64,000 nucleotides of DNA from Bemisia tabaci (taxonomy: Eukaryota; Arthropoda; Insecta; Hemiptera; Aleyrodidae): the NCBI RefSeq assembly GCF_918797505.1, contig NC_092797.1, forward strand, positions 32,129,372-32,193,371, read 5' to 3'. Position 1 is the first letter of the stretch, and the number at the start of each line of letters is the position of its first letter. A model generated the notes under the pieces. It made no database searches, was not told the DNA's origin, and worked only from the letters and a program-made list of their open reading frames with translations. This document shows positions 11,212 to 26,400 of this stretch, piece after piece. The position numbers and the translations under genes were made by a program.

Positions 11212-14200
11212 TCGACCAATGATGCATGTGTAAGTTTGTTACTTGTTTCTTCTGCCCTCTCACCTGATCTGATTAATGAAGTCCGGAGGCAGTCTTGTTT
11301 ATAGTTCACTCCGACCCGGAGCTTATTCTTCAACCATCACAATGACGAGCCGTCATTTTCTGAGTGTGTATGCCTATGTTACCCTTCTTAATTTGAGCGA
11401 AAAGTTGCTGACTGTCCTCATTAATAGCTAGCTTAAATAAAAAATCTCTGTATCCAAACTGAATATGGTCTGATTTTGCTATTTACCTGTAACAGTTTTC
11501 TCATCAGTATAGAGGATTTTACCATGAAATTTTCTCAAATCAACTTCTAAGCAAGATAAACATGGTTCTTGATAGCAGTAGTTTCAATAAAATTTGAATA
11601 TCAAACTCACTAGAAAAACGTGTACTGTTGAAGTAAATCAAATTACTTAAACCCTTTTATGATACATATTTTATGGCGATGTATCCTATTTTACACGCTC
11701 AGCGACTGGAGCTTTTTGGAACCATAAGGTTCTGTCATCAGACTAAACAGAAAACAAAGCACCACAGAACTAGTTATCAAAACTCAAATGTTCAAGCAAT
11801 GGCACTTAAAAAAATTTTCATTGATTAGAAAATACCATCACACTTGTGTAAAAAGTTGAAAATCGAAGAGTCAGGGTATAAGAATGCATAGAGTAAAGGT
11901 AACAAAGCATAAAGTATTACAAACTCAAGTCACTTTGTAAATTTACCGTATAGTAATCTTTGCTTTGCTATCAGCTGGTTTGCATTTTTTACCCCAACTA
12001 TTTAATTTTTGGCTGTTCATCTGTGTGCGATAACCTTCTTATTCATGTGAAACATTATGATGGGTCGGTGGCATCCATTTTTTTAAAATTCATTTTCTAA
12101 AAATACAGAGTTAACTAAGCTCCTAGAAAGTTTTTTAGTTGTTTCTTAACCTTAAATGGCAAAGAAATACAATGGACCACTAGACAAGGTTCGAATTAAA
12201 GGATTCTGATACATGTTTCTTAACCAGAATTTCATGTAGAACACGATTCTTGCATCGAAAATCACGGAAATCATTTCCTATCTAAGATATTAATGTTTTT
12301 ATTATACATTGGTTACGGGAAATTTGAATCGCCCGTTCACAAGAAACTCAATACTCTGCGTGAATCCAAATGCGTACTACAACAGTTTCGGCAGGCTTCT
12401 CAATCCAGCACTGTTCATTTCCCACTCTGCATTGATCAAACTATAAACAATTTGCTATAGCTAAGCCAAAGCGTCAAGATTAAGGTTGCCAGATTTTAAT
12501 ATCGCAGGGAGTGTCATGATAATTTTTAGAGTGGGGTTTGACTCACCTAGACCATTGAGTTTTAATGAGCGAGAGGTTTGAATTCACATGTCAAGGAACA
12601 TTAAATATCTTGGTTAGGAGTTAATTTGAGTAATTTTCGTTGAGCAAATCGTGTTTTACGTAAAATTTTCATTCAGTAACACGAATCAGAATGCTTAACT
12701 TCCTACCTTGTCTAGTGGTTCATTTTTAAAATGCCATAGTGAGATCTCTTTGAAACAATATTTTTTTTTGGCGAGCTCTGATGACGTAGCCAGGCGGGGT
12801 CAATGACATTTGCTGATCGGCTGAACTCAACTTTGGGCATGGCCTTGTTACATCAACTTCACTGACTGATTTTGATTAGCTTTTTCTTCCCTTGGTAATG
12901 ATTTTTCGAACTTTTGAGCAAAGTTTTTTCACAAAATTGTACGTAAGAACATCTAAACAACATTTCTGCAAAAATTCCTCACTTTAACCCCATTGTCATT
13001 GCTTGCCCATTTGAGTTTCATCATGGAGTTCTGTGAAACTTTGTTTTCCATTTGCTTTGATGTTAAAAACTTGTAGCTCTGAAAAATTTCTGCCTCTTAG
13101 CACAATAAGTAGGTTACATTATAATAAAATTTTATGTAGCACAGAAGTTTAGTCGTATCAACTTCATATATATGTAGTGCTACCTCCTCATTTTTTGCGA
13201 TTTATCCGAAAAAATGGAAATTTAATATAGTAAACTTAAACTTTAAGGATTTTAATTTTAGCCTGTTACATAAAAATTGTATCAACCTTCATAAGAATCT
13301 CTTCAAGTCTTAATTCCTATGTGCTTATAATTTGTTCAAAGAAAATAAGTCTATTGGAAAACTCATCATTTTAGTTAATTTTTTTTCTTCGTTTGTTTCA
13401 GGTGTGGCTTTTCCAATTAATAAAGAGAGGATCCTTTTGTACAGGCAGCTCCTTCGTAATATCTGAGAGAAAAAAGGGAACAAAAGCATCAAATATTTTC
13501 ACTACAATATTGTAAGTAGCTATTCCATTCATAATTTGAAAAACGATCATAAAGTCTGGAGCATACATTTGCCTGTTAGCAAAATGGGAACAATCGGAAA
13601 CATAATTACTGATTTAGAGTGGTTCATAAACTTGGAGTCAGGAAATGAAAGGCAAAGTAATGAGTCTATCAAGAGACTCTGTACAAAGAAATTACTCAAA
13701 GATGTGTACCTTAAGCCGCTCCACTCTTATCCAATCCCATGCATGATTTGTTAAACACCCTGTATTTATTTTTGTTAATTCGGTAATCTATGTATGTATC
13801 GATTTATTTTTCTTGTTATTATCCTTTTACCTAGTATCTAATATATTTTTCTTCATATTAACAGAGAAATTGAAATATCATGTTTAATTTTTGAATGGCG
13901 TGCATCGATTGTGTGCCCTGCTCTTTCTCCTTCTCATGTCGCAATAATTGTTCATTTCAAGACTCTGAACTTTAATATGAAATCAAAAACAATAAACTTT
14001 TTTGGGTGAACAGTGTCTTTGCTGACTTAAAAGAAATTTTGTTTCTAGCTAAGTTTTAATCTGAATATGAAAGATTTGTACCTGGATAAGGAATTTATTT
14101 TTCTTTCCCTTATTAATAAACGTCCCTGAGAAAAGCCCTTTCAGATCCTCCCTTTTTCTTTATTTTTACTTTAACTTCCTTACTATTCTTATGTGTGTGC

Positions 14201-17200
14201 GTATTGCACTTTTTCATTGTAGCTTTTGTTCAAGTCTCTCTTCAAATGTAAGTATGTAAAATGTCTATTCAAAATAATGACGATTTTCAACTGTGTATGT
14301 ATAGCATATTTTTGTTAACTCATTATAAAAGATGGCTGCAAGTTGACAAGCACCAATTAATTGTTAAACTAACTTTAGAATTCTTGAGGTCAAATATAAA
14401 GGCATTTTTCTCTGTGGAAAATGATAACTGAACTTTGAAGTCAAATATTTTTCATCATCTCTGTAGGAAAGAATCTGAACGTTTCTTTAATGCTTTGAGA
14501 AAATTATAAAGAAGTATGTCATAGAGGGGCCAAGAAGCAATACGCAATCCTTTGCTGAGATTTTAAACTGAAAGATCTTTCTTCTCTGCACATCTTGAAC
14601 CAATTTTTCTTCTTCTTTTTTTTAATATTCTCCCAAATTTGTTTGCTTTTCCAATCTCTCTTTTTTCGGCAACAGTCACGGTTTTTTAATGATAGAAACT
14701 GTTATCACAATGGTTTTCATTTAAAATAATTTTTAATTTTCCAACCGCTTTCGGAATTTTGGTGATTGATTGTTTCAGTTTGATTCCAATATGTTAAATT
14801 TATTCTTTTTCTTTTGATTTTTTTCTGTCCAGCTATTCGCTTGAAGCACAGAAATTGAAAAGACCAAATAACACCGTCACACTATCAGTTTGGGTGGTGT
14901 GATTTATCAACCTAGCTGTCCTTTCTTTTTTTCTCATCAATTGTCAATAATTTGAAATTTCAATATAAAATGGGGCTCAATCATTCTAATCATCGTTGTT
15001 CAATCAATTCTTAACTACTTTTAATTTTTTTCATTCTCTAAGTAAATAAAGGAGAACAATCCATGTCACCATTCCTCAATCAAAATGTATCAATTTAAGA
15101 TCATAGATTTTGATACAAAGATTACTTTGGGGGGGGGGGGGCGTGTTGCACCCTCATCACGATTAAAAATTAATAAATTTGTGTTCCACTGTTCTGTAAA
15201 AAGTCTAACAATTCACTTCGTAATAAATTCTTTATAACTCATGGAAAATTAAGACAGTTAATGATCATTGCTGGTGACATCAAGGAGCTTTCTAAGTATC
15301 ATGAGATCATTTTTACAATTCTAAAAACTTTCAGCCAACCGTATTCTATCTTAAGCAGAATATCAATGGTGGAGGTTGAAAAATGTGTGTCTCCATTGTC
15401 CCATTCAAAAATCGGTAACTATGCTCAATTTTTTAAAATTAAACTAAGTAAAATATTTGCTTAAAAATTTCTATGATTACTTTTGGATGAAAAAAAATTT
15501 ACAGAAAGCTTCAAGAAGAACAGTTAGCTAGTTTTCTTTAAATATATAAAACGTAATAGAAGATTTGCAATTTTGCAATTGGAGATCCATATTTTTTTTT
15601 ACCCAAGTCATTGGTGCTATTATTCCTCCTTCTACTTCTGCACATACCTAGATTTATAAAAGTGTATTTCACATGGAATTACATAAACTAATTCGGTAAT
15701 TTGTTCTATTATCTTTGTTTGCGCACAACTTTTGCAAGCATCGAGCTTAATGAAGAAGAAGAAAATAGATAAATGGTTATACACCCAGCTGTCTTTTGTA
15801 ACACTCGAGCTTTTGTGTGTGAACTCTCAGAAGAATTAAGATTGGTTCAATGCCCCCTTTGCTTGCTTTTTCAAAAAATTGTCAAACAATGTTAACTAAT
15901 CAGCATTTCACTGTATGGACCAGATGTGAACTATTCTTACTAACATTCATCATTACTTATAACAACAGAGAACTTTTTTTTTTTTTGCCAAAAATATCCT
16001 TAACCCCTATTTGATTTGTGGCTTTTGCTTTTATCATCAGCACTAGGCCAATAAAGTATCCTGAATCTATTGAGCATACATTTTTTTCCCAGATCAAAGT
16101 TTCAACCTGCTTTACAACAGCTGAAATTGTCAGCAGAAATTCTCATATGTTTTGATCTTGTCGGATTTATTCTTTTTATTTTAGCGGAAACTATTCTTGT
16201 AATATCACTATCCATTTGCTGTGCTGTAAGTGACTAATCATCCCCCTTTCTTATGATTGTGTTTTCTGTTAAAATATATGAAGAACTATCTTATGTAGCT
16301 CTCAAACTCCTCAAAATGTAGCTTATAATGCAAGCTGTGGAGATTATCTTTCTGTTTCTAATGATGATTTATTAGTTTCCTGATATTAAGTACCCAGGCC
16401 AAATTCTTAGATATGATCGTAATAAAACTTCGTATTTCCTTAGCTGAAGATGAGCTATCGATGAATAAACCTTACATACATCGAAATGTCAAAAAATATT
16501 TTGTAAGGGGCATTGCATAAATAGAGTGCCACTGGATATTTTCACAACATGTCGAAGATTGATTCTAAGTATAACAAGCCCAATTTTTCTCTTCTTTTTT
16601 TTTCCTTCTGAAAATGCAAAAAGGCAACCTCCCCCCTCCCCTATTTCCTTTCCTTAAAATTAGTTTTCCCATTTTTTGACCTTGAGAAAGGAAAAAACTT
16701 AAACATTAAAGATAATACTGGCAGGCCAAATGTCGCACTCAGCATTATCAAAAAAATCATGGTTTTTTTTTTTAAATCTTAGTCAGGCTGGAGCTTTGAG
16801 TTGAAGAATTTTCTAAGTTAGTTTTATCTCTTTAAAGTCTGTTAGACAGAATTGAATTTCTTGGTGTTAGAAAGTAATCCGAGAACTCCCCATATTTTTT
16901 CTTTGGATTTATTATTGTTATTCAATTTTTGTATCTGTGTTAGCATTATATTTTTATTTTAATTTAGCTCATGCACAGCTTCCTTATTATGATCTTAATT
17001 ATTTTATTTGAATCTATTTCAATCTCAAATTTCCCCATCTTCTAACTATCCATTTTGTTACGATATCATCAACCCTTCTTTCATTATTTTTTATTTTTCT
17101 GCCCTTAAATATCGAAGAAAATTTTTTTAAAATAACGACTTTGCCTCCACAAGGATGTAGTGGTTCTCAAAAAACAATGTTCATCATCATTTTGACGCAT

Positions 17201-20200
17201 CTTGGTGCTCCAGTCAATCATTGTGTTAGGGTTGAGATAATGCACAGATCAATTCTGTGGGGAGTCCCTCTCTTATCCATATTTTCCCTAGATGCCAATA
17301 TCTCCTTCGTTGTTACAATCATCACGAACTTCAAAGCATCAAGGCAACTATGATTTACTCTCAGTGAGTCAACTACATATATTTAATTGCACAAATCACT
17401 GCTGAAAATTCCCAGTTAAAGTAATTGGTCGCTCCAAGCCGAAGATTGTTTTTCTTTTTCAACATTAATCGCATCCCTGCTTTATTACGTATGTCTTTGG
17501 TCTATTATTTCAACCTTCTTTTTTTCTTATTTTTTGAAAAGCTTTAACTATTGTCTTTCAAGTCGTTCTCTTTTATTGATAATTTACTCCTCTCTTGTCA
17601 CTCAAGTAATATTCAGATTATTCTTAGCCTGAAATCAGAACATAATTCCCCAAAATAAATTCAATATTGCCTTTTTCTGGCATAGCCTTTTCTGCTCTCC
17701 TCTTGTTTTTACTTTTTTCCGGTTTGCTTTCACCATTGTTCTATAGACTTTAACTTAAAACTCGGAGGTATTGCTTTCATAGCTATGTGCAATTGCATTT
17801 ACTGACATTAGTGAAACTCACGGCTCAAAATGATGCTGTTTTTTTCTCGTATTATTGTATAATAAACTCTTTGTTTTTTTTATCATTTTCCTTTTCTCCC
17901 AGTCAATCTGAAAATCCTCTTTTGAAATTCTTTGATGAAGTATATGTATGTATATATGGTATAGCATTATTAAACTGTTTGTAATGAAAGTATTTTACAG
18001 GAGAAACGAGAAGAATACAAACTCTCATAAACTATGACACAAGTTAAAATTTTCGGAAGAAGGAAAATGATATTGTTACCCTTATATTAAATTCTTTACC
18101 GTCTAAGAAACAATTTTAAGATGAATCATGTACTATTTATTTTTAAACATAATCGTACTATCCAGTTTATGTGAATATGAATCGTATGAATTATCAGTTT
18201 TGTACAGTTTTTATAATATTTTAATATATCTTCCACTGAAAACATGTAGTAATTGATTTTTATTTTGTCTCATACTTTAATGGAAAATTTTCAAGCTCAT
18301 CCTTTTTTTTTTTTTTTTCCTTGTATGACTTCAAGTTCTAGCTCCGAATTTTTCAAAAGTAATGCTTTTATTTTATTTTTTAAGATTTATTTTTCTGAAG
18401 TCCTAAAAAACCTGAAAATATTATTTTTCGAGGCACTTGAATCATCTGGCGTACGGTGGTTCTTCAGCACTCTCAGAAACAGAAGTCGAACGCTCAATCG
18501 ATAATTTCTGCATTTTAAGACTTTTCTCAAGAATTTTCAAGCATTGTAACATACCTGTCATATGTCAGGTATTTGTGCACACAATTTGAGCAAGAAACAA
18601 TTTAAAATAAATCTGGAAGTATGTCTTGAGTGAATACAGCCAACCGTTTTACCTTTCGATTTGCAGTGTTCATTCAGCTTATTTTTGAAGCTCTTTCAAA
18701 ATATCTCTCGGTCAAACATTGTGCACAGATAGATACCTGATGTAATACAGCATGATTTAATGCTCCAAAATTCTTAAGAAATGTCCTAAAATCCAGAAAT
18801 TATCATTGACTGACCATTGAATCATTCTACTAAGTACCGAGGATATACCTTATACAGATTACCCTAGCTATGCAATTTATTTTTTAACTAAGTTTCAATT
18901 TTAGTTTTTAGTTTAAAAAGCAAGTCTTTTGAGAAAAAATAAACCTAGGAAAATATTGTAGGGTCTTAAAATTGTTTTTTGCAGCAAAATATACGCAGAT
19001 ATGAAATTTTTCTTTTCTTGTTTACAAATAAAAAAACACTGAGTCTGAAGCCTAGAATCCTAGTTGTGATAATCTTTTTACCTCCCTTTGAACCTTATCA
19101 CAACTCTGAAATACAAGCATAAGTCATGCCAACGGAAACATCAAGTTTTTAATCTGTGCTCCCTCCAGATTAATAATTCTGGTATATTTTACAAACCGCC
19201 TAAGCCCTAAAAGGCATTCACTATATGATAGATCGCCAGGCTGAAGTAGCTAGATAAATAAAAGACAAATCGATGGCCCAAGTCCAAAATTCAGTACCAG
19301 CAATTTCAATTTTGTACATTTCTGTATTAAGTTCTATTTTTTTAAAAAAGAAACCAACCAACAGTTTTCCTACAATTTTCCATAATATTCTTCACCTATC
19401 CAAAATTTGGCATTTTTTCAAGGAATTTTTTAGCTGATTTTGTTTCACAAGAGTGAAACATAATCAGATATTTTGAAACAGTACAATAAGGGTATGCGTT
19501 CTCTAACTAAGCTATCAAAATTAACTTGGGGACCCAACAAGAAGCATTGAAAATATTGCTCTTTCTCATAGGTACCTTCTGACTGACTGGACAAGAAGAA
19601 TTTCAAAAAGGAGACAAAGAAAAATTTGCATGTTCAATGTCTACCTCTGCATCGCTGGAATAGAATATAGAGGCTACCAGCTGCCTTTGCCAAACCAATC
19701 CTGTTCAATTTTTACAAGTAGGTATTCAGCTCTAAACACAGATGAGATCCAACTGCAGTAATGTTTTTGAGGTGTCAAGAAAATTTAGTTCCCTTTCATT
19801 GTCAGGTAACAAGAAATTACTAAGCAAATACTTTTAAAAACGGCTATATTATCTAGCTGAAAGCATTTTATAAGGGATGAAACAGCCTCAGCATTGAGGA
19901 ATTTTGGCACGAACAAAATAACAGTTGAAAATTATTATACTTACTAACCATTTCCTCCCCGGAGACTGTCCTTTAAAGATTGGAAGCTGGACTCCTCTCT
20001 CTTATAAATTCAACTACTTCCTATTTTCTAAAACCTCTTTGGAACCCTAGTATGACCTTTCTAAAATTGGGAAACACAACCCCTTTGCTTTTTGGATCCC
20101 CCTTCCTCTGTTCGGTGCGGTCGCCCCTGAATTTTGAAGTTCGCGGGTTACATGTTATATCAAGTTATCACCGGTGGCATCACCGGGTGAATGGTTTCTT

Positions 20201-20486
20201 TCGGAATTATTCACGTGCTGTGTTTGTGTTTACATTTGGATTATCAGTTGAAAATTTTTGTGTTTTTACCCGTCTTTTTCCGTTTATTTGATTGAATTTG
20301 TGTTTCAAATGTTGCATTTACTTTCAATCTTACAAAGGGTCTCATTTTGGAAAATGGGATTTGTGCGGACACTTATATAACAGTGCCTTTTCCACTGCTG
20401 TTTTGCTCAAGTCCTGCTGCAGTATCTACTCGTCCTCACTTCATTAAATTTTTTTATTAATTTTAGTCCCTATAAAAAATTCTTTG
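11212..20486. other. Gene-poor AT-rich stretch (Rab5 3' UTR, Mtr4 promoter)
   Basis: About 9.3 kb with only chance ORFs. The left part probably carries Rab5 3' UTR: a GTAAGT at 11230 and a TTTGTTTCAG at 13392-13401 could frame a 3' UTR intron, with AATAAA signals near 13424 and 13990 in plus orientation. A run of 13 G lies at 15129-15141 and T-runs are frequent. GC content rises at about 20.1-20.25 kb (with a short hairpin of CACCGGTGGCATCACCGG), plausibly the Mtr4 promoter zone. I see no RNA gene and no complete mobile element. Confidence 0.5.
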
Positions 20487-23400
20487 ATGGCTGACTTCGA
20501 TGTATTTGACGTTTTTGACGAGGCAACTGATGATTCCAAGGAGGTCAAAGACGAAGTCGCGGAAACGCCAACTAGTGCGACAAATTCCAAGTAGGTACCT
20601 TCATGATACTTATAGGTTATCTCCCAACACCATGTGCTTTTCTCTGTTTTGGTCTCATGAAATTAGATTCGGTTCAATTTGTATCGTATGTATATTATAC
20701 CAGATTGGCTGCATGAGAATCAAATGTGCTTATCCTCCTTCACTGTTCCCCACAAGTATGACAATTGGATGTATTTCTGCGTAACAGAACCACAGATGAG
20801 TGGGAAAGATGGGGTGGGCTCTGGAAAGCTGCATAAGAAATAATGTATAAGTAGGCGTGATGCCCTTTTTGGAAATGTAAAAGCAGGATGTTACATTCTA
20901 CTGAACGGAACAAAAACGTCAATTGTTTGCGGCAATTGTGTGCTGTGGGCATGTGACAAGAGCGTCATGAACTGGGCTCATGAGTTAAGGTCGTTTACGG
21001 GCGACTACAGCGGTGACTAGTTGCTGCTGATATCTTTGGCGCTTTATAATTTCCATTCATTCTTACAGACTAACAAGTACACCCCTTCTCTCTCACTTGT
21101 CTCTGGCTCCGTTTAGCAGAAATACGTCCAATTATGAAGCACTTTTTGATTTTTAATTTTTGGACTTTCTGGAGTTCAGCAACAATGTTGGAAACCTCCG
21201 TCAGACAAGTTGGCAGTTGTTAATGTCTGGCGCATGCAGTGGACAAATTTTGCAATATCTCTCCTGGAGGAGATATTGGTTTTCAGCATCTTCTCCCAAG
21301 AGCAGCATTGTGTTGCCACTGGACTTGGTCAATCCTTCATTGCTACTGGACAGAGCAGCAAGTAAATGACTGTCATCTTATCTGAGGTAAGTTACTGCAT
21401 CATCCAATTGATGTTGTCGGGCTCCTCATGTTAAAATTATATGGAATTGAAAAAAAATTGTGAGTGAGGAATAAGATTGCAATACATGCCACTGATTGTT
21501 GTGATGAATACTGAACAAGAGTACTCAGAATCTTCCCTTGTAGAGACAAAAATTGACACTTTTCAGGTTCTGCTCGAATTAAGTTGATGTGAGCATTCAG
21601 GTGGTATGTTTCATTTGCCACAGCATACCATACCAAATTTGTCTTCCCTAATCATTTGTTTGATTAGCTTTCTCTTGCAATTTGTGAAAGCACCTCTAAT
21701 GTCTGTCTTTTTTCCAGTGATCAAAAACCTGCCAAGAGGCAACTTGATGAAAATGAAGTTCTCGCAGAGGACTCGAAGAAATTCAAGTCAGAAACAGATG
21801 AAATTTTGAGTGGTATAAAGTAAGTATTTCAGCCTTTTGTGAGTTACATCAAAACTGCATTCCTACCTCTTTGAATCTAATTTAAACTCCGTTATCTAGG
21901 ATCAGTGAAATGTAAGAAATAGACTTGGTGAGATTTTTAATGCATTTATCAATTTTAAATTGAACTGACCTTGTCGAGAGGATTGCCATCAGAAGTCGTA
22001 ACTTTAAATGGAGATCACTCAGAAAAGTTTGCCAGATCTTTCATGATTACTACACTGTCAGTGTGTGAGATCTCAGCCTTGCCCAATAAGTAACAGTGTC
22101 TCTAAACTTCTAATTTTTCAGTAGAGAAATCTTTACTTTATTGATTTTTTATGAGCATCACACTATGCAGGAAGAAGGTATAACATACCAGAAACTAAGA
22201 CCAACTAATTTGTTTGCTGCAAGGAGCTCCTTGATAGTGAGTATACAACGCAAGTTGCTAATGTAAGGCTTTAAGTCTCTCTTGAGGCTAATTCAATACT
22301 TAAGTAGACATGAGAAGCTGAGACAAACTACTCCTCGCATGAAGATATAAGTTTGAATGTAACATTTGTTGAGATGTGAATCAGAGATAAAGAGTAAAAT
22401 CAGTCTGAATAAATGTTATGTTACGAGGGAATAGTGCATGAGTTTTAGAGCCTTTCAAAATCAAGAAATATGATCAAAAGATGATTTCTCATGCTTAAAA
22501 ATGATCCACCTGTGTTTTAACAAAATAACTACCATCCATATAACGGATAACCAATGACTTTATTCATTCTGTTAGTTATTGCCAGTTTGCTACATTCCCA
22601 ACAAGCTGTGTTTGTTTTGCAAGACACTTAGGATTGATTGTTCAAACAGCTAACAAATTATGATTGGCCCTTTTTTATGCTTAGGACTGTTTATTATGTC
22701 CACTGTACTCTTGGTCAAGATAAAATATCTTCTTATAGATTGTATTTTCGATTTCAGTTTGGAAGAAGTTGCACCGAGGATAGAAGTTTACACCGTAGAG
22801 ACACTAGAAGCATGTACTCACGAAGTAGCATTCCCTCCTGGCATCCCTTACACGTCACTAGTCCTTCCAAATGGGCCACCTGCCAAGGAATATCCATTCA
22901 TTTTAGATCCATTTCAAAAGGAAGCAATTTTGTGTATTGATAATAACCAGTCAGTGTTGGTATCAGCTCACACCTCTGCTGGTAAAACAGTTGTTGCTGA
23001 GTAAGCAAGTTTTTTGTTTTTACCTCTTTTCAATTAATCTATCAATTTTGACCAGACATAAAAACATGTCTGCAGACCAATTTCTTCATCAAATCAACGA
23101 ATCATACGACTTCAGAAGTTGCTATTAAGGGTGAGGTTCTAAATAATTCATAGAAACCAGCTCTTAGAATTAAATGAATGAACAAAATTTTAAAAAAATC
23201 ATGAAGAACATCTCAGGTTGTTCAGCACCATCTTCTGTGTCATAATGCATACTTTTAGGCAAGGTTGCAGTTGGAGTCCCTCAGAGCAAAAATTAGTCGC
23301 AATCCATATCCTTATTCTTGGAAAATTTCCTCTCTTTGGCAAAACTTCAAAAATTAACCCAACGAGTTAACCAAAAGGATTTTAAAAATTAGACATCGTC

Positions 23401-26400
23401 CTGTTATCTCTCGTTTTTCATTAATCCATTGACTTAAACTGACGGCTCCCAGCTGTCGGTGCTGCGCTGGGCCAAATCTGAAGTGACGGCTGGGAGCCAT
23501 CTGGTAACTTGGCAACGATTCTCGACATGTTACCATGGATTTTTGGCAGGTAGCGCCACCGTACAGGCTATTTTGTCCGTAAAATTTCCTAGGAACAATA
23601 CCAGTCAATAAACGCAAGAATGCATTCATTCAAAATCCAAGGGAAACAAAAAATCAAGCATAAGACCTTGTCCACACGAGCGCGGCTCGCGGAACTTATT
23701 TCGAGGAACTTGTTTCCGGAACAAGTTTTAGCTGAGCTGAAAACTTATTCCTCCTAAACCCAGAATTTCCTCCGTACTCCGAGCTTCTACATATGTTTCT
23801 TTTGATGTGAATTTGTTTGTTTTTGTTTTTATGTCCTTTACATGTCTTGACATTTATTTTTGTTACTTTGATGGCTGTAATAATCTATTATTTTGCAATT
23901 ATTGTATAGTTTTATTGAAGTCCCGGTTCCAGTTTGGGCGAACTAGTGTGGACAGCATCCCTCCTTTCCAGGAACAAGTTCCGGGAACTGAGCAGTTTGT
24001 CGAATAAGTTCCTCGAACTATGCTCGTGTGGACAGGGCCTTAAGTAATAAGTAGGATAATAGGACAAAATTAAATACTAATTCCTGGCCTGGCAGGGTCA
24101 AATTAAATTATAAGTTAATGGGTTGAAAAAAGGGTGAAAAGTTTTCATTGTAAGATATCTTTGTTTTATGCATGAGCCCAGCTCATTTATTCGAGCATTT
24201 TCTTCATACATACCCTGTTCTGTTCAGCCGTAATTCGATTTTAATTAAATCATAGGTGAATGCAAAACCAGAAACGTTAGGTTTTTTTCTTCCACCATCT
24301 TCATATTTGCTGTGAATTTGTCATTACCTTGTCTGATTAGCTTCACATAAAACAAGTTGCAGAAACTGAGTATTTTCTCTGATAAACTAATATTATTTTA
24401 TCCATTGTTGCTCACTCTTTCAATGTTTTTTTTTTCTAGATATGCAATTGCTGCCTCGCTCAGAGACAAACAGAGAGTTATCTATACCACTCCGATCAAA
24501 GCTTTGAGTAATCAAAAATATCGAGAATTTTTTGAAGAGTTCAAAGATGTTGGTCTCATAACTGGAGATGTCACAATTAATCCAAGTGCTAGCTGTTTGA
24601 TCATGACCACAGAGGTAAAATTTCTATTCACCTGCAACATTTAAAATTGTATTTTTTATTCATTATTTCTTGTCCATCAGTCTTGGTGAGTGGTAGGGTA
24701 GTCCATTGTTAATTTTTGCTCTAATTATCTCACAGTTGACATTTTATTTGCGTTAATGTTTTATCTCATTAGAATGTTTATGATTTTCATTTTATGTTTT
24801 CAGATTTTACGTAACATGTTGTATCGAGGATCAGAGGTGATGCGTGAAGTTGGTTGGGTCATTTTTGATGAAATTCACTACATGAGGGATAAAGAAAGAG
24901 GAGTTGTGTGGGAAGAAACGATTATTTTACTACCAGACAATGTGCACAATGTATTTCTATCTGCAACAATCCCCAATGCTCGTCAGTTCGTCGAATGGAT
25001 TGCTCATCTTCACAAGCAGCCATGCCATGTCGTTTACACTGATTACAGACCAACGCCTCTTCAACACTATCTTTTCCCAAATGGAGGTGATGGAATTCAC
25101 CTTGTTGTCGATGAAAGTGTAAGTTTTGAACGTAAGTCTAGAAAGAAAGTCTCGCTTTTTAAGAGAAGTCTCCCCCAAATTTATTTATAGGATAAATTCT
25201 CATTGTGCTGCACCAAATCTAATAAACTCGCATGAATGTTACAGGAGTATTTTTAGGGTTATTTTTGGCATGGAATAGACACTTCAAAAATTGTTCAACT
25301 TCCAATTTAGTATAACTTGGCTTTGTAGCCTGTTACCCACCTTCTACATAGCTTTCCCAGAAGATTTCTAATAATGAAAGTGTGATTTCAAAATTATCCT
25401 CGAGGTGGATCACTTTTTATCACTCTCTTTTAACTCTGAATATTTAATATCCCAGGGGAAGTTCAGAGAAGACAACTTTAACTCTGCGATGACAGTCTTA
25501 GCGAACGCAGGAGATAATGCAAAAGGAGGTGATCATAGAGCTGGTCGCAAAGGTGGACCCAGAAATGGACAAGAAACAAATTGCTATAAAATCGTCAAAA
25601 TGATAATGGAACGAAGTTTTGCCCCTGTAATTGTATTCTCCTTCAGCAAGAAAGACTGTGAAGTCTATGCCATGCAAATGGCCAAACTAGACTTCAATAC
25701 CTGTAAGTAGTGGTTTTTATTCTTTTCTCCTTAAGTATAATTTATTTTAGGTACTTTGACCCTTAACTGCTCACTTGTCTCTTAGTTACCTTTGTCACTC
25801 TTTTTGGTCTTCCGATATTTTATTTCTTCCTTCAGGCAATAGTCCCTTCAGTGGATGTACTTGAAATAATCCTGTAATTAAATCACAAATGGCTGAAGAA
25901 GACTACTGAAAAAATGTATCTGAATTGGCAGGAAAAGATGAGTTGAAAATTACTGTGAGATCTGCTCCTCAAAGTGAGGCCTCCATCCTTATCGTAATAA
26001 ATAAATGAGACTTGTGCAAAATCACTATCATGAGTATCTGGCGATTAAGGTGTTCAAAGAATGCCCAATTATGCAATCTTTTAGAAATATTTTTGGCTAT
26101 GAAGAAATTCATTTGAAGACCTAACTAGGAAAAAAAAATCCCCAAAGAATTAACTTTTTTGAGACAGAGCTGAATTTCTTCAAACCACATGAAATCTACT
26201 CACATATTTTGTAAATTATGAGGTAAAGAGAGCACCAAGGGAGAAGAAGAAGAGAGGTTTGAAAAAATTTTAGAGGTGTAGGTCTTTCTGAGAAACCTCT
26301 CTTTAGCTAAAAACAAGAACTTCAAAAAGTAAAGCTTATTGCACAAGAAATAAGGTTAAAAGGAGAACGCATTAAAACTTATTTTTCTTCCTTTTTTAAA

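Noticed and set aside
23440..23520. Hairpin GGCTCCCAGC ... GCTGGGAGCC in Mtr4 intron 3
   Set aside because: Only a 10-bp stem with a long loop and no flanking duplication; not enough to call an element.
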